From DASXAI01 sp963728985 (GTDB lineage: Bacteria; Actinomycetota; Acidimicrobiia; Acidimicrobiales; Ilumatobacteraceae): 64,000 nucleotides of DNA. Below the pieces are notes generated by a model that had not been told where the DNA came from, did no database searches, and was given only the letters and a program-made list of their open reading frames with translations. Within the stretch, counting starts at the first letter, position 1, and each line of letters starts with the position of its first letter. The stretch spans positions 62,001-126,000 of the forward strand of contig CAVSME010000009.1 of assembly GCA_963728985.1 (NCBI GenBank), read 5' to 3'. This document shows positions 9,028 to 18,781 of this stretch, piece after piece. Made by a program: the position numbers and the translations under genes.

Positions 9028-10095
9028 CTACCGACCGCCTAGGAGGGCGGTCACGAGGCGGGCGATCTCCAAATCCTCTCGGGCGGTCACTACCACCGTG
9101 CGCACGGCGGCGCCCTCGGCCGTGATGTCGCCGTCGGCGGTCGTCGCGGCGTTGGCGGCGGCGTCGACGGCGACACCGAGGAAGCCGAGCCCGTCGGCCG
9201 CCCGCTGACGAATGGCCGGCGCGTGCTCGCCGACCCCGCCGGTGAACACCAGCACGTCCAGCCGTTCCAGCGCCGCGACCATGGCGGCGATGGCGGCCCG
9301 CAGCCGGTGGACGTACACGTCGACGGCCAGCCGCGCCTCGGCGTCGGAGCGCTGTAGCAGCGCCGCCATGTCGCCGGTGCCGGCCAGCCCGACGAGCCCG
9401 GACTCCTTGTAGAGCTGATGCTCGATGTCCTCGATGGCGACACCGTGCTGGCGGGCGACCCACGCGACGATGCCGGGATCGAGGGCACCGGGGCGGCTGG
9501 CCATCACGAGACCGTCGAGGGGCGTGAATCCCATCGTGGTGTCCACGCTGCGCCCGCCGTCGACGGCTGCCAGCGACGCGCCCGAGCCCAGGTGGCACGT
9601 CACGACGGCCAGCTCGCCGAGCGGGCGCTCCATGATGACGGCGGCGCGTGACGCCGCCCATGAGTGCGACAGCCCGTGGAAGCCGTAGCGGCGCACGCCC
9701 CACTCGCGCCACCGCGCCGGCACGGCGTAGGTGGCCGCCGCCGGCGGGAGGGTGGCGTGGAAAGCGGTGTCGAAGCAGGCGACGTGAGGGACGTCGGGGC
9801 GAGCCTCCCGCAGCTGGCGGATGAGTCCCAGCGCGATCGGTTGGTGGAGCGGATCGAGGGGCACGAGGCCGTCGAGCTCGGCCACCACGCCGTCGTCGAT
9901 GACGACCGGCGCGGAGAAGCGCTCGCCGCCGTGCACGACGCGGTGGGCGATGGCGTCGGCGGCGCCCAGGCGATCGAGGGCATCGGCCAGCCCATCGCTG
10001 TCCGGCGCCAGGTCGACGTCCGCCACGGCCAGACCGCCGTCGACAACGGCCAGCTTCAGGCTCGAAGACCCCGCGTTCACCACCAGGACGCGCAC
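9028..10095 (-). CDS. ackA: Acetate kinase
   Basis: Acetate kinase interconverts acetyl phosphate plus ADP with acetate plus ATP in the cytoplasm. Signature pieces appear in order: VLVVNAGSSSLK at the N-terminus, HRVVHGG, CFDTAFH, YGFHGLSHS, CHLGSGASLAAV, TTMGFTPLDG and VFTGGVGEHAPAIR. At 355 residues it is shorter than the usual 400, but the ends and motifs are intact. The GTG start shares one base with the phosphoketolase stop (TAGTG), so translation is probably coupled. Its job here is to turn the acetyl phosphate made by phosphoketolase into ATP and acetate. Confidence 0.95.
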   Translation of the reverse strand: MRVLVVNAGSSSLKLAVVDGGLAVADVDLAPDSDGLADALDRLGAADAIAHRVVHGGERFSAPVVIDDGVVAELDGLVPLDPLHQPIALGLIRQLREARPDVPHVACFDTAFHATLPPAAATYAVPARWREWGVRRYGFHGLSHSWAASRAAVIMERPLGELAVVTCHLGSGASLAAVDGGRSVDTTMGFTPLDGLVMASRPGALDPGIVAWVARQHGVAIEDIEHQLYKESGLVGLAGTGDMAALLQRSDAEARLAVDVYVHRLRAAIAAMVAALERLDVLVFTGGVGEHAPAIRQRAADGLGFLGVAVDAAANAATTADGDITAEGAAVRTVVVTAREDLEIARLVTALLGGR

Positions 10096-12470
10096 TACAC
10101 GTTCGTGGGTGCCTCGGGCCGCCAGACCCAGCCGGAGATCTCAGGCGGGTCCTCGCCGAACTCGCGCGTGTAGATGCGGGCGCTGGCGCGGGTGTCGACC
10201 ATGCGCTGGCGCAGCTCGGCGGCGCGCGCTCCGAGGGACGGCACGCGATCGATCACGTCCATCACGAGGTGGAACCGGTCGAGGTCGTTCATCATCACCA
10301 TGTCGAACGGTGTCGTGGTGGTGCCTTCTTCCACGTAGCCGCGCACGTGGAGGTTGGCGTGGTTCGTGCGCCGGTAGGTGAGGCGGTGGATCAGCCACGG
10401 ATAGCCGTGGTAGGCGAAGATCACCGGGCGGTCGGTGGTGAACAGCGCGTCGAATTCTGGATCGGGCAGCCCGTGGGGATGCTCGCTCGGCGGCTGCAGG
10501 CGCATGAGGTCCACCACGTTCACCACTCGCACCTTGAGGTCGGGCAGGTGCTGGCGCAGCAGGTCGACGGCAGCGAGCGTCTCCAGGGTGGGCACGTCGC
10601 CGGCGCACCCCATCACCACGTCGGGCTCGCCCCCCGCGTCCGACGACGCCCACTCGAAGATGCCGATGCCACGCGTGCAGTGCAGGACGGCCTGCTCCAT
10701 GGTGAGCCACTGCGGCGCCGGCTGCTTGCCGGCGACGATGACGTTCACGTAGTCGCGGCTGCGGAGGCAGTGGTCGGCCACCGACAGGAGGGTGTTGGCG
10801 TCGGGCGGCAGGTACACCCGGATCACTTCGGCCTTCTTGTTCACGACGTGGTCGATGAAGCCCGGATCCTGGTGCGAGAACCCGTTGTGGTCCTGGCGCC
10901 AGACGTGACTGGTGAGGAGGTAGTTCAACGAGGCGATGGGGCGACGCCACGCCAGGCGCCGGCTGGTGCGCAGCCACTTGGCGTGCTGGTTGAACATCGA
11001 GTCGATGATGTGGATGAACGCCTCGTAGCTCGTGAACAGGCCGTGGCGACCGGTGAGGAGGTAACCCTCCAGCCAGCCCTCGCACTGGTGCTCGGACAGG
11101 ATCTCCATGACGCGCCCGCCGGGCGCGAGGTGGTCGTCGGTCGGGAGATGCTCGGCCACCCACGCCCGGTCGGTCACGTCGAACAACGCGCTCAGCCGGT
11201 TGGACGCCACCTCGTCCGGCCCCATCACCCGGAAGTTCGACGGGTTGTCCGTGACCACCCCGGCGAGCCACGTACCGAGCTGGCGCGTCGCTTCGGCGTT
11301 GGACCCGCCGGGTTGCGCGACGGGTACGGCGAAGTCACGGAAGTCGGGCAGGCGCAAGTCGGCCAGCAGCACGCCGCCGTTGGCGTGGGGGTTGGCGCTC
11401 ATGCGCCGGTCGCCGTGCGGTGCGTGGGCCGCCAGCCACGGCTGCGGGCAGCCGTTGGCGTCGAACAGCTCCTCGGGCCGGTAGCTGCGCATCCACTCCT
11501 CGAGCATCGCCCGGTGCTCAGGATTGGTGCGGGTGCCGTCGAGCGGCACCTGGTGGGCCCGCCACGTGCCCTCGACCGGCAGGCCGTCCACCACCTTGGG
11601 CCCGGTCCAGCCCTTCGGCGTGCGCAGCACGATCATCGGCCACCGCGGTCGCACCGGCGCGCCGCCGTCACGCCAGTGCCGCTGGATGGCGGCGATGCCG
11701 GCGAACGCGGCGTCGAGGGCGGCCGCCAGTTGGCCGTGGACGTCGGCGGGGTCGTCGCCGGAGACGACGCTGACGTCGTGGCCGTAGCCCTCGAGGAGGT
11801 GGACGAGCTCCGTCTCGGGGATGCGGGCCAGGACGGTGGGGTTGGCGATCTTGTAGCCGTTCAGGTGGAGGATGGGCAGGACGGCACCGTCGCGCTGCGG
11901 GTCGAGGAACTTGTTGCCGTGCCAGCTCGCCGCCAGCGGCCCCGTCTCGGCCTCGCCGTCGCCGACGATGCAGGCCACGACGAGATCGGGGTTGTCGAAC
12001 GCGGCACCGTAGGCGTGGGCCAGGCTGTAGCCGAGCTCACCGCCCTCGTGGAACGAGCCCGGCACCTCGGGCGCCACGTGGCTGGGCACGCCGCCGGGGA
12101 ACGAGAACTGCCGGAACAGCCGGTGCATGCCGTCCTCATCGCGGCCGACGTCGGCGTACACCTCCGACCAGGTGCCTTCCAGCCATGCGTTGGCGATGGC
12201 GGCCGGGCCGCCGTGTCCAGGGCCCATCACGTAGACCACGTTGGCGTCGCGCTGGCGGATGACGCGGTTGAGGTGGCTGTAGATCAGGTTGAGTCCCGGC
12301 GTCGTGCCCCAGTGCCCGAGCAGGCGAGGCTTGATGTGCTCGGGCAGCAAGGGCTCGCGCAGGAGCGGGTTGGCGAGCAGGTAGATCTGGCCGACCGAGA
12401 CGTAGTTGGCGGCCCGCCACCACGCGTCGACCAGGCTGAGCTCGTCCGGCTGGGGGGTGCCTCCGGGCAT
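10095..12470 (-). CDS. xfp: Xylulose-5-phosphate/fructose-6-phosphate phosphoketolase
   Basis: A thiamine-diphosphate enzyme that splits xylulose-5-P (and often fructose-6-P) with phosphate into acetyl phosphate plus a shorter sugar phosphate. The 791-residue length equals the family norm. VMGPGHGGPA, the family signature EGGELGYSLAHAYGAAFDNP, the diphosphate-binding GDGEAETGP and the C-terminal YRRTNHANLHVRGY are all present. GGAG precedes the ATG at 12470; sequence upstream in frame is not phosphoketolase-like. Followed directly by ackA, it forms the classic two-gene bifid-shunt route to ATP. No phosphotransacetylase gene is adjacent. Confidence 0.96.
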   Translation of the reverse strand: MPGGTPQPDELSLVDAWWRAANYVSVGQIYLLANPLLREPLLPEHIKPRLLGHWGTTPGLNLIYSHLNRVIRQRDANVVYVMGPGHGGPAAIANAWLEGTWSEVYADVGRDEDGMHRLFRQFSFPGGVPSHVAPEVPGSFHEGGELGYSLAHAYGAAFDNPDLVVACIVGDGEAETGPLAASWHGNKFLDPQRDGAVLPILHLNGYKIANPTVLARIPETELVHLLEGYGHDVSVVSGDDPADVHGQLAAALDAAFAGIAAIQRHWRDGGAPVRPRWPMIVLRTPKGWTGPKVVDGLPVEGTWRAHQVPLDGTRTNPEHRAMLEEWMRSYRPEELFDANGCPQPWLAAHAPHGDRRMSANPHANGGVLLADLRLPDFRDFAVPVAQPGGSNAEATRQLGTWLAGVVTDNPSNFRVMGPDEVASNRLSALFDVTDRAWVAEHLPTDDHLAPGGRVMEILSEHQCEGWLEGYLLTGRHGLFTSYEAFIHIIDSMFNQHAKWLRTSRRLAWRRPIASLNYLLTSHVWRQDHNGFSHQDPGFIDHVVNKKAEVIRVYLPPDANTLLSVADHCLRSRDYVNVIVAGKQPAPQWLTMEQAVLHCTRGIGIFEWASSDAGGEPDVVMGCAGDVPTLETLAAVDLLRQHLPDLKVRVVNVVDLMRLQPPSEHPHGLPDPEFDALFTTDRPVIFAYHGYPWLIHRLTYRRTNHANLHVRGYVEEGTTTTPFDMVMMNDLDRFHLVMDVIDRVPSLGARAAELRQRMVDTRASARIYTREFGEDPPEISGWVWRPEAPTNV

Positions 12471-12770
12471 CGGCTCCAAGCATGCCAGTCCGGCGACGGA
12501 CCCGCGAACGGGCAGGGGCCGGCCTCTGCCTGACGGGTAGCCATCGCCGCGGCGACGCTCATTGGTTCCTTGGCGATGATCGCCGGCGTGTCCGGCGCGC
12601 GGGCGGACACCTTGGTCGCGCCGAACGGCATGACCGCGGAGGTGACGACGACCTGTGCGACCGACACCGGGCCGGGCTACGTCCAGGCCGCCGCCGTGGA
12701 CACCGCCGATGGGCGCGACCATCCCGTGATAGCGATTGGGGGCGATGCACCGATCGACGGGCCAACGCCC
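12471..12770. other. 300-bp gap between divergent xfp and the EEP-family gene
   Basis: This gap should hold the promoters of both genes. A plus-strand frame, open from 12534 and continuous with the EEP protein, reads like a hydrophobic export signal (AAATLIGSLAMIAGVSGARA) and has high third-position GC. It has no ATG or GTG at a sensible place: only ATT 12561 and TTG 12570. It may be an N-terminal extension of the EEP protein, or a relic. No RNA gene or repeat was seen. Confidence 0.35.
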
Positions 12771-13559
12771 GTGAGGGTCCTCACCTGGAACGTCTGGGGC
12801 CTGAACGGGCCGTGGGAGGCGCGCCAGGACGCCATCGCCAAGGTGCTGGCCGCCGAGGCCCCCGACATCGTCTGCCTGCAAGAGGTCTGGATCGCCGACG
12901 ACGCCACCACCCTCGCCGGGCAGCTGGCGGCGACGCTCGACATGCATCACGTGGACGCCGACCGCCACCGCGTGGGCTCCACGATCGGCAACGCCGTGAT
13001 GTCGCGCTGGCCGATCTCGGCGTCGACCACGCTGTGGCTGCCCCGGATCGACGGCGGCCTCCCCTACCGCACCCTCCTGGCGGCGCAGGTCGACGCGCCC
13101 GACGGACCCATGGCGGTCTATTGCACGCACCTCGACTGGCAGTACGACGCCAGCGCCGCACGGGTCGCCCAGGCCCGCGCCATCGCCCGTCACGTCGGTG
13201 CTCGGCGCGGCGATCCCACTGCCGCCTACCCACCCATCGTGACCGGCGACCTGAACGCCGTGCCCGACGCCGACGAGGTGCGCCTGCTCACCGGTCGCAC
13301 CGCCGGGCCGGTGCCGGGCCTGGTGTTCCAGGACGCGTGGGAGGTGGCCGGTGACGGCGGCACCGGCGTCACCTGGACCCGGAACAACCCGTACTGCGTC
13401 GACGCGGCGTGGCCCGAGCGCCGGCTCGACTACATCCTGGTCGGTTGGCCCCGGCCCCGCCCTCTCGGCAATCCTGTTGCGTGCAGGGTCGTGGGCGCTG
13501 ATCCTGTCGGTGGTGTCCAGCCATCGGATCACTACGCTGTCGTGGCCGATCTGGTGTGA
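12771..13559 (+). CDS. Endonuclease/exonuclease/phosphatase (EEP) family protein
   Basis: A 262-residue metal-dependent phosphoesterase. Family landmarks run in order: VLTWNVWGL, the metal-binding Glu in VCLQEVW, the histidine in CTHLDWQ, GDLNAVPD, LDYILVG and the final SDHYAVVADL. The fold is shared by DNA-repair exonucleases, DNase I and sphingomyelinases, so the substrate is open. The GTG at 12771 puts the start just before the first strand, as is usual, but has a weak ribosome site. A longer form from TTG 12570 would add a signal-like segment. It lies 25 bp upstream of panC, probably without functional link. Confidence 0.85.
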   Translation: MRVLTWNVWGLNGPWEARQDAIAKVLAAEAPDIVCLQEVWIADDATTLAGQLAATLDMHHVDADRHRVGSTIGNAVMSRWPISASTTLWLPRIDGGLPYRTLLAAQVDAPDGPMAVYCTHLDWQYDASAARVAQARAIARHVGARRGDPTAAYPPIVTGDLNAVPDADEVRLLTGRTAGPVPGLVFQDAWEVAGDGGTGVTWTRNNPYCVDAAWPERRLDYILVGWPRPRPLGNPVACRVVGADPVGGVQPSDHYAVVADLV

Positions 13560-13584
13560 CGACACGGCGCCCTGGAGGTCACAC

Positions 13585-14439
13585 GTGGTGCAGGTGACGC
13601 GAACGGTCGCCGAGGTACGGGAGACGATCCGGGCGGCGCGGCGCGCCGGACGCCGGATCGGGCTCGTACCCACGATGGGTTTCTTGCACGAAGGCCACCT
13701 GTCGCTGATCCGCCGGGCGGCCAAGGACTGCGACGACGTCGTGGTGTCGGTCTTCGTCAACCCGACGCAGTTCAACGACGCCGCCGATCTCGCCGCCTAC
13801 CCCCGCAACGAGGACAACGACGTGGCCATGGCCGCCAGCGCCGGCGCCACCATGGTCTTCGCCCCGCCGGTCGAGGAGGTGTACCCGGAGGGCTTCGCCA
13901 CCACCATCGAGCTGCGCGGTCCCATCACCGAGACCTTCGAGGGCGCGGTGCGCGGGCCGGAGCACTTCTGGGGCGTCGCCACGGTCGTCACCAAGCTGTT
14001 CGGGATGGTCCAGCCCGACGTCGCCTACTTCGGCCAGAAGGACGCGCAGCAGTGCGTCGTCGTCACCCGCTTGGTGACCGACCTCGACCTCCCGGTCGAG
14101 CTGGTCATCTGCCCCACGGTGCGGGAGCCCGATGGCCTGGCCATGTCGAGCCGGAACGTGCGCCTCCGCGGCGACGACCGCGACCGGGCGCGCGCGCTGG
14201 TCGACGGTCTGGACGCCGCCGAAGCCGCCGTGCGATCCGGCGAGACCGACGCCGCCGCGGTGGAGAGCGTGGCCACCAAGGCGATGCTCGCGCGTGGTGT
14301 GGGACCCGACTACGTGGCGGTTGTGGAGGTATCGACGCTGGCGCCGCTGGAATGCATCGCGGAGCGCGCCCTCATCGTCGTCGCCGCTCATGTCGGGCCC
14401 GTTCGGCTCATCGACAACGCCATCCTGGACCGAAGCTGA
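13585..14439 (+). CDS. panC: Pantoate-beta-alanine ligase
   Basis: Pantothenate synthetase joins pantoate and beta-alanine using ATP, the last step to vitamin B5. The 284-residue protein has the nucleotide-binding TMGFLHEGHLSL, FVNPTQF, YFGQKDAQQ and the KMSKS-like MSSRN. GGAGG lies six bases before the GTG at 13585; a second GTG follows at once. The stop and the panB start overlap as TGATG, so the two enzymes are made together. Confidence 0.96.
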   Translation: MVQVTRTVAEVRETIRAARRAGRRIGLVPTMGFLHEGHLSLIRRAAKDCDDVVVSVFVNPTQFNDAADLAAYPRNEDNDVAMAASAGATMVFAPPVEEVYPEGFATTIELRGPITETFEGAVRGPEHFWGVATVVTKLFGMVQPDVAYFGQKDAQQCVVVTRLVTDLDLPVELVICPTVREPDGLAMSSRNVRLRGDDRDRARALVDGLDAAEAAVRSGETDAAAVESVATKAMLARGVGPDYVAVVEVSTLAPLECIAERALIVVAAHVGPVRLIDNAILDRS

Positions 14440-15305
14440 TGTCCGCTCCTCCGCGCAAACGAACCGTGCAGGTGCGCCTCCCTGACCTTGCGGGGTGGAA
14501 GGACGAGGGTCGTCCGATCGTCATGGTCACGGCCTACGACCATCCCTCGGCCGAAGTGGTCGACGCTGCCGGCGTCGATCTCGTGCTCGTGGGTGACAGC
14601 GCCGCCAACGTGGTCCTCGGCTACGACACGACGGTGCCCGTCACGGTGGACGAGCTGCTCGTGCTCGTGCGGGCGGTGCGCCGCGGGCTGCGCCGACCGC
14701 TGCTGATCGCCGATCTGCCCTTCGGGTCCTACGAGGTGTCCGACGCCCAGGCGGTCACCACGGCAGTTCGCTTCGTGAAGGAAGGCGGCGCCGGCGCGGT
14801 GAAGCTCGAGCGCGGCGGCACCTCGGCCCGCCGGGCGGCAGCCATCGTCGACGCCGGCATCCCGGTCATGGGTCACGTCGGCCTCACCCCGCAGACCGCC
14901 ACCGCCCTCGGCGGCTACCGCGCCCAGGGGCGCCAGGCCGACAAGGCGGCGGCCATCGTGGCCCAGGCCGTCGAGCTCCAGGCCGCAGGCTGCTTCGCCA
15001 TCGTGGCCGAGGCCGTTCCCGCGCCTGTCGCCGCCCACATGCAGCAGGTCCTCGAGGTACCCGTGATCGGCATCGGCGCCGGCCCCGACGTGGCCGGGCA
15101 GGTGCTGGTGCTCCACGACCTCGCCGGCATGACGGGCGACACCCCACCCCGCTTCGTGCAGCGCTACGGCCGTCTGCGGGAATCGCTGTGCAAGGCCGTC
15201 ACCGCGTACGCCTCTGACGTGCGCGAGCACCGGTTCCCGACCGACGAGCACACCTACCCCATCTCCGACGAGGAGCTCGCCGCCTTCCGCGACTTGGTCC
15301 GGTGA
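14439..15305 (+). CDS. panB: 3-methyl-2-oxobutanoate hydroxymethyltransferase
   Basis: Ketopantoate hydroxymethyltransferase adds a hydroxymethyl group from methylene-tetrahydrofolate to 2-oxoisovalerate, the first committed step to pantothenate. The 288-residue barrel shows MVTAYDHPSA, metal-binding VGDSAANVVLGYDTTVPVT, GHVGLTPQ and the catalytic EAVP segment. Coupled to panC by a one-base overlap. The ketopantoate reductase gene that completes the pathway is not in the window. Confidence 0.96.
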   Translation: MSAPPRKRTVQVRLPDLAGWKDEGRPIVMVTAYDHPSAEVVDAAGVDLVLVGDSAANVVLGYDTTVPVTVDELLVLVRAVRRGLRRPLLIADLPFGSYEVSDAQAVTTAVRFVKEGGAGAVKLERGGTSARRAAAIVDAGIPVMGHVGLTPQTATALGGYRAQGRQADKAAAIVAQAVELQAAGCFAIVAEAVPAPVAAHMQQVLEVPVIGIGAGPDVAGQVLVLHDLAGMTGDTPPRFVQRYGRLRESLCKAVTAYASDVREHRFPTDEHTYPISDEELAAFRDLVR

Positions 15306-15325
15306 CCAACCCGTAGGGTGGGTCG

Positions 15326-15703
15326 ATGCCCTCCGATGGGAAGCCTGCCGTTGCCGCGCCCTCGGGCGAGCCGCCCACCGACCTGGTGATCGACGACCTC
15401 GAGGTCGGCACCGGCGACGAGGCCCAGGCCGGCCACCGGGTCGAGGTGCACTACGTCGGCGTGGCCTGGAGCACGGGCGACCAGTTCGACGCGTCGTGGG
15501 ACCGGGGCCAGACCTTCTCGTTCCGCCTCGGAGGCGGCGAGGTCATCGGCGGGTGGGACCGAGGCGTGCAGGGGATGCGCGTCGGCGGCCGCCGCCAGCT
15601 CACGATCCCGGCTCACCTCGGCTACGGCTCACGCGGCGCCGGTGGCGTCATCAAGCCCAACGAGACACTCGTGTTCGTGGTGGATCTGATCGCCCTCAAA
15701 TAA
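15326..15703 (+). CDS. FKBP-type peptidyl-prolyl cis-trans isomerase
   Basis: A 125-residue single-domain FKBP that speeds proline isomerisation in protein folding. The whole FKBP core is visible: VEVHYVGVAWSTGDQFDASW, FRLGGGEVIGGWDRGVQGM, RRQLTIPAHLGYGSRG and the closing ETLVFVVDLI. There is no signal peptide, so it should be cytoplasmic. It follows panB by 20 bp on the same strand and may be read with it, though no functional tie is known. Confidence 0.93.
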   Translation: MPSDGKPAVAAPSGEPPTDLVIDDLEVGTGDEAQAGHRVEVHYVGVAWSTGDQFDASWDRGQTFSFRLGGGEVIGGWDRGVQGMRVGGRRQLTIPAHLGYGSRGAGGVIKPNETLVFVVDLIALK

Positions 15704-15763
15704 GGGGTCACGCGACCTCCCGCGTTAGGGTGCCCTCAATCGGCATCGTCCAGGGAGGCGAGC

Positions 15764-16840
15764 GTGAAATTCGGGGTCTTCTACGAACTGTCGGTACCGA
15801 GGCCATGGACGCAGGACTCGGAACGCCAGGTCTACATGAACGCGTTGGAGCAGGTCCGACTGGCCGACGAGCTGGGCTTCCACTCGGTGTGGGCCGTCGA
15901 GCACCACTTCCTCGAGGAGTACTCGCACTGCTCGGCGCCGGAGCTGTTCCTGACGGCGTGCGCCATGCAGACGCAGAACATCCGCGTCGGCCACGGCATC
16001 GTCATCTGCGTGCCGCAGTTCAACCACCCGATCAAGGCGGCTGAGCGCGCCGCGGTGCTCGACATCCTGTCGGGTGGCCGCCTGGAATTCGGCACCGGCC
16101 GGTCGGCGACGTGGACAGAGCTCGGCGGCTTCGGCGCCGATCCGGACGTCACCAAGAAGACGTGGGACGAGTACGTCCACGTGATCCCGCAGATGTGGAT
16201 GAACGAGCGCTTCGGCTACGAGGGCGAGTTCATCTCCATGCCGACGCGCGCCGTGCTGCCCAAACCGATCCAGAAGCCGCACCCGCCGATGTGGGTGGCC
16301 GTGTCGTCGCCCGGCACGGAGTTCGACGCCGCCGATCGCGGCATCGGCGCCCTCGGCGTGAACTTCACCACGTTCAAGGAGCAGGAGCGCCGCGTCGAGG
16401 AGTACCGCCGGCGCATCCAGAACTGCGAACCGGCCGGAGCCTTCGTGAACGACAAGCTGGCCACCGCCAACTTCCTGTTCTGCCACGAGGACTCGAAGAC
16501 CGGCGTGGAGACCGGCGGCCGCATGATCGGCACGTTCCAGTACCTCGCCGGCCAGCTCGACATGGCCAAGGAGGCGTGGCCCACGAAGGGCTACCCGTCC
16601 CCCGGCCTGCTGGCCGCCAGCCGGCGCGCCGCGTCGAGCCCCGCTGAGGCGGGCGAGCCGCCCGAGGGCATCGCCATCGGCAGCCCGGACCAGATCATCC
16701 GCGAGCTGAAGAAGTGGGAGGCGACCGGCGTCGACCTCGTCAACTTCATCCTCAACGCCCACGAGCAGATCCCGCAGGAGCAGGTGCTCGACAGCCTGCG
16801 CATCTTCGCTCGGGACGTCATGCCCGCCTTCGAGAAGTAG
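15764..16840 (+). CDS. LLM-class (luciferase-like) flavin-dependent oxidoreductase
   Basis: A 358-residue TIM-barrel enzyme of the bacterial luciferase superfamily, using reduced FMN or F420. Diagnostic stretches are MKFGVFYELSVPRPW, VWAVEHHFLEEYSHCSAPEL, RVGHGIVICV, AAVLDILSGGRLEFGTGRS and a C-terminal DQIIRELKKWEATGVD. GGGAGG precedes the GTG at 15764. The next gene starts 10 bp later, so the two form a pair. Whether it acts as monooxygenase or dehydrogenase, and on what, cannot be read from the sequence. Confidence 0.9.
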   Translation: MKFGVFYELSVPRPWTQDSERQVYMNALEQVRLADELGFHSVWAVEHHFLEEYSHCSAPELFLTACAMQTQNIRVGHGIVICVPQFNHPIKAAERAAVLDILSGGRLEFGTGRSATWTELGGFGADPDVTKKTWDEYVHVIPQMWMNERFGYEGEFISMPTRAVLPKPIQKPHPPMWVAVSSPGTEFDAADRGIGALGVNFTTFKEQERRVEEYRRRIQNCEPAGAFVNDKLATANFLFCHEDSKTGVETGGRMIGTFQYLAGQLDMAKEAWPTKGYPSPGLLAASRRAASSPAEAGEPPEGIAIGSPDQIIRELKKWEATGVDLVNFILNAHEQIPQEQVLDSLRIFARDVMPAFEK

Positions 16841-16850
16841 GACCGCCACC

Positions 16851-17594
16851 ATGCCCCGTTCCGGCAGCCTCGCCGTCGCCGAGGTCCTCGGCGACGCCCC
16901 CGAGGTGTTCTCCCTCGACAGCCCCACGTGGGAGATGGAGAACGCTCAGTTCCTCCAGATCAACTGGGAGGTCGAGGACGCCGCCGCCCTCGACCTCACG
17001 CCGCCGTCGCTGCACCCGTCGATCCCACCGTTCGCGTCGTTCTTCGCCGGCCACTTCCCGGAGTCGCCCGAGGGCCCGTTCTCGATCGTGCAGGTGCGCC
17101 TGGTGGTGCGGGCCGGCATCCGCCCCCGAGCGCTGTGCCTCGGCGCGGTGTGCGACTCGGCCCCGGTGGTGGCCGCCCTGCGCGAGCACTGGGGCTATCC
17201 CGTGCAGCACGGGCCGGTCACGGCGTCGAGCCGCCACGACCAGGTCCGCTTCACCGCCTCCTTCGACGGCCACGAAGTGGCCAGCTTCGCCGTGTACACG
17301 GACGACGTCATCAGCGGCAATGACCTCATGACGTTCGACAACCTGCACCTGGTGCGTCTCGGGGGCGAGGCCAAGCTCGTGCAGGTCGACCCGGAATACA
17401 CCATCCACCAGGCTGACCGCGGCCGGCCCGAGGTGCGCCTCCCCGATCCGCAGGCCCTCGGCATGCGCGGCTCGCTCAAGCTGGCCTCGCCGATCATCGG
17501 GTTCACGTTCCGGGCTGACACCGACCTGGTGCCGCCCCGATTCGTGATCGACGCCACGGAGTCGGCGCTCACCAGCACCAAGCGCTTGCGCTGA
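16851..17594 (+). CDS. Acetoacetate decarboxylase-like protein
   Basis: A 247-residue protein with the overall pattern of the acetoacetate decarboxylase superfamily. The middle segment LCLGAVCDSAPVVAALREHWGYP followed by strand-rich repeats matches members that decarboxylate or hydrate beta-keto or unsaturated acids. No lysine stands out as the Schiff-base residue, so the activity may differ from the clostridial enzyme. It is 10 bp behind the luciferase-like gene and probably processes the same substrate. The family call is by eye. Confidence 0.6.
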   Translation: MPRSGSLAVAEVLGDAPEVFSLDSPTWEMENAQFLQINWEVEDAAALDLTPPSLHPSIPPFASFFAGHFPESPEGPFSIVQVRLVVRAGIRPRALCLGAVCDSAPVVAALREHWGYPVQHGPVTASSRHDQVRFTASFDGHEVASFAVYTDDVISGNDLMTFDNLHLVRLGGEAKLVQVDPEYTIHQADRGRPEVRLPDPQALGMRGSLKLASPIIGFTFRADTDLVPPRFVIDATESALTSTKRLR

Positions 17595-17597
17595 ACG

Positions 17598-17627
17598 AGC
17601 TCTCAGCGCGCTAAAGAAGCTCTCAGC
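17598..17627. promoter_or_regulatory. Two AGCTCTCAGC direct repeats upstream of the moxR operon
   Basis: AGCTCTCAGC occurs at 17598-17607 and again at 17618-17627, exactly 20 bp apart, about 100 bp before the moxR start. Two turns of helix between identical half-sites fits a dimeric activator such as a winged-helix response regulator. It is also only just downstream of the preceding stop, which marks it as the promoter region of the next operon. The binding protein is unknown. Confidence 0.35.
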
Positions 17628-17725
17628 CCGGTCACAGCATTTCCTCATTCGCGTCCTGGAGCGTGGTCCGGGAGCAGCGTCGCCGCCCTCGGGGTGGCCG
17701 CCGCCCCGACCGAACAGGAGCGCTG

Positions 17726-18777
<1,052 letters not shown>

Positions 18778-18781
<4 letters not shown>

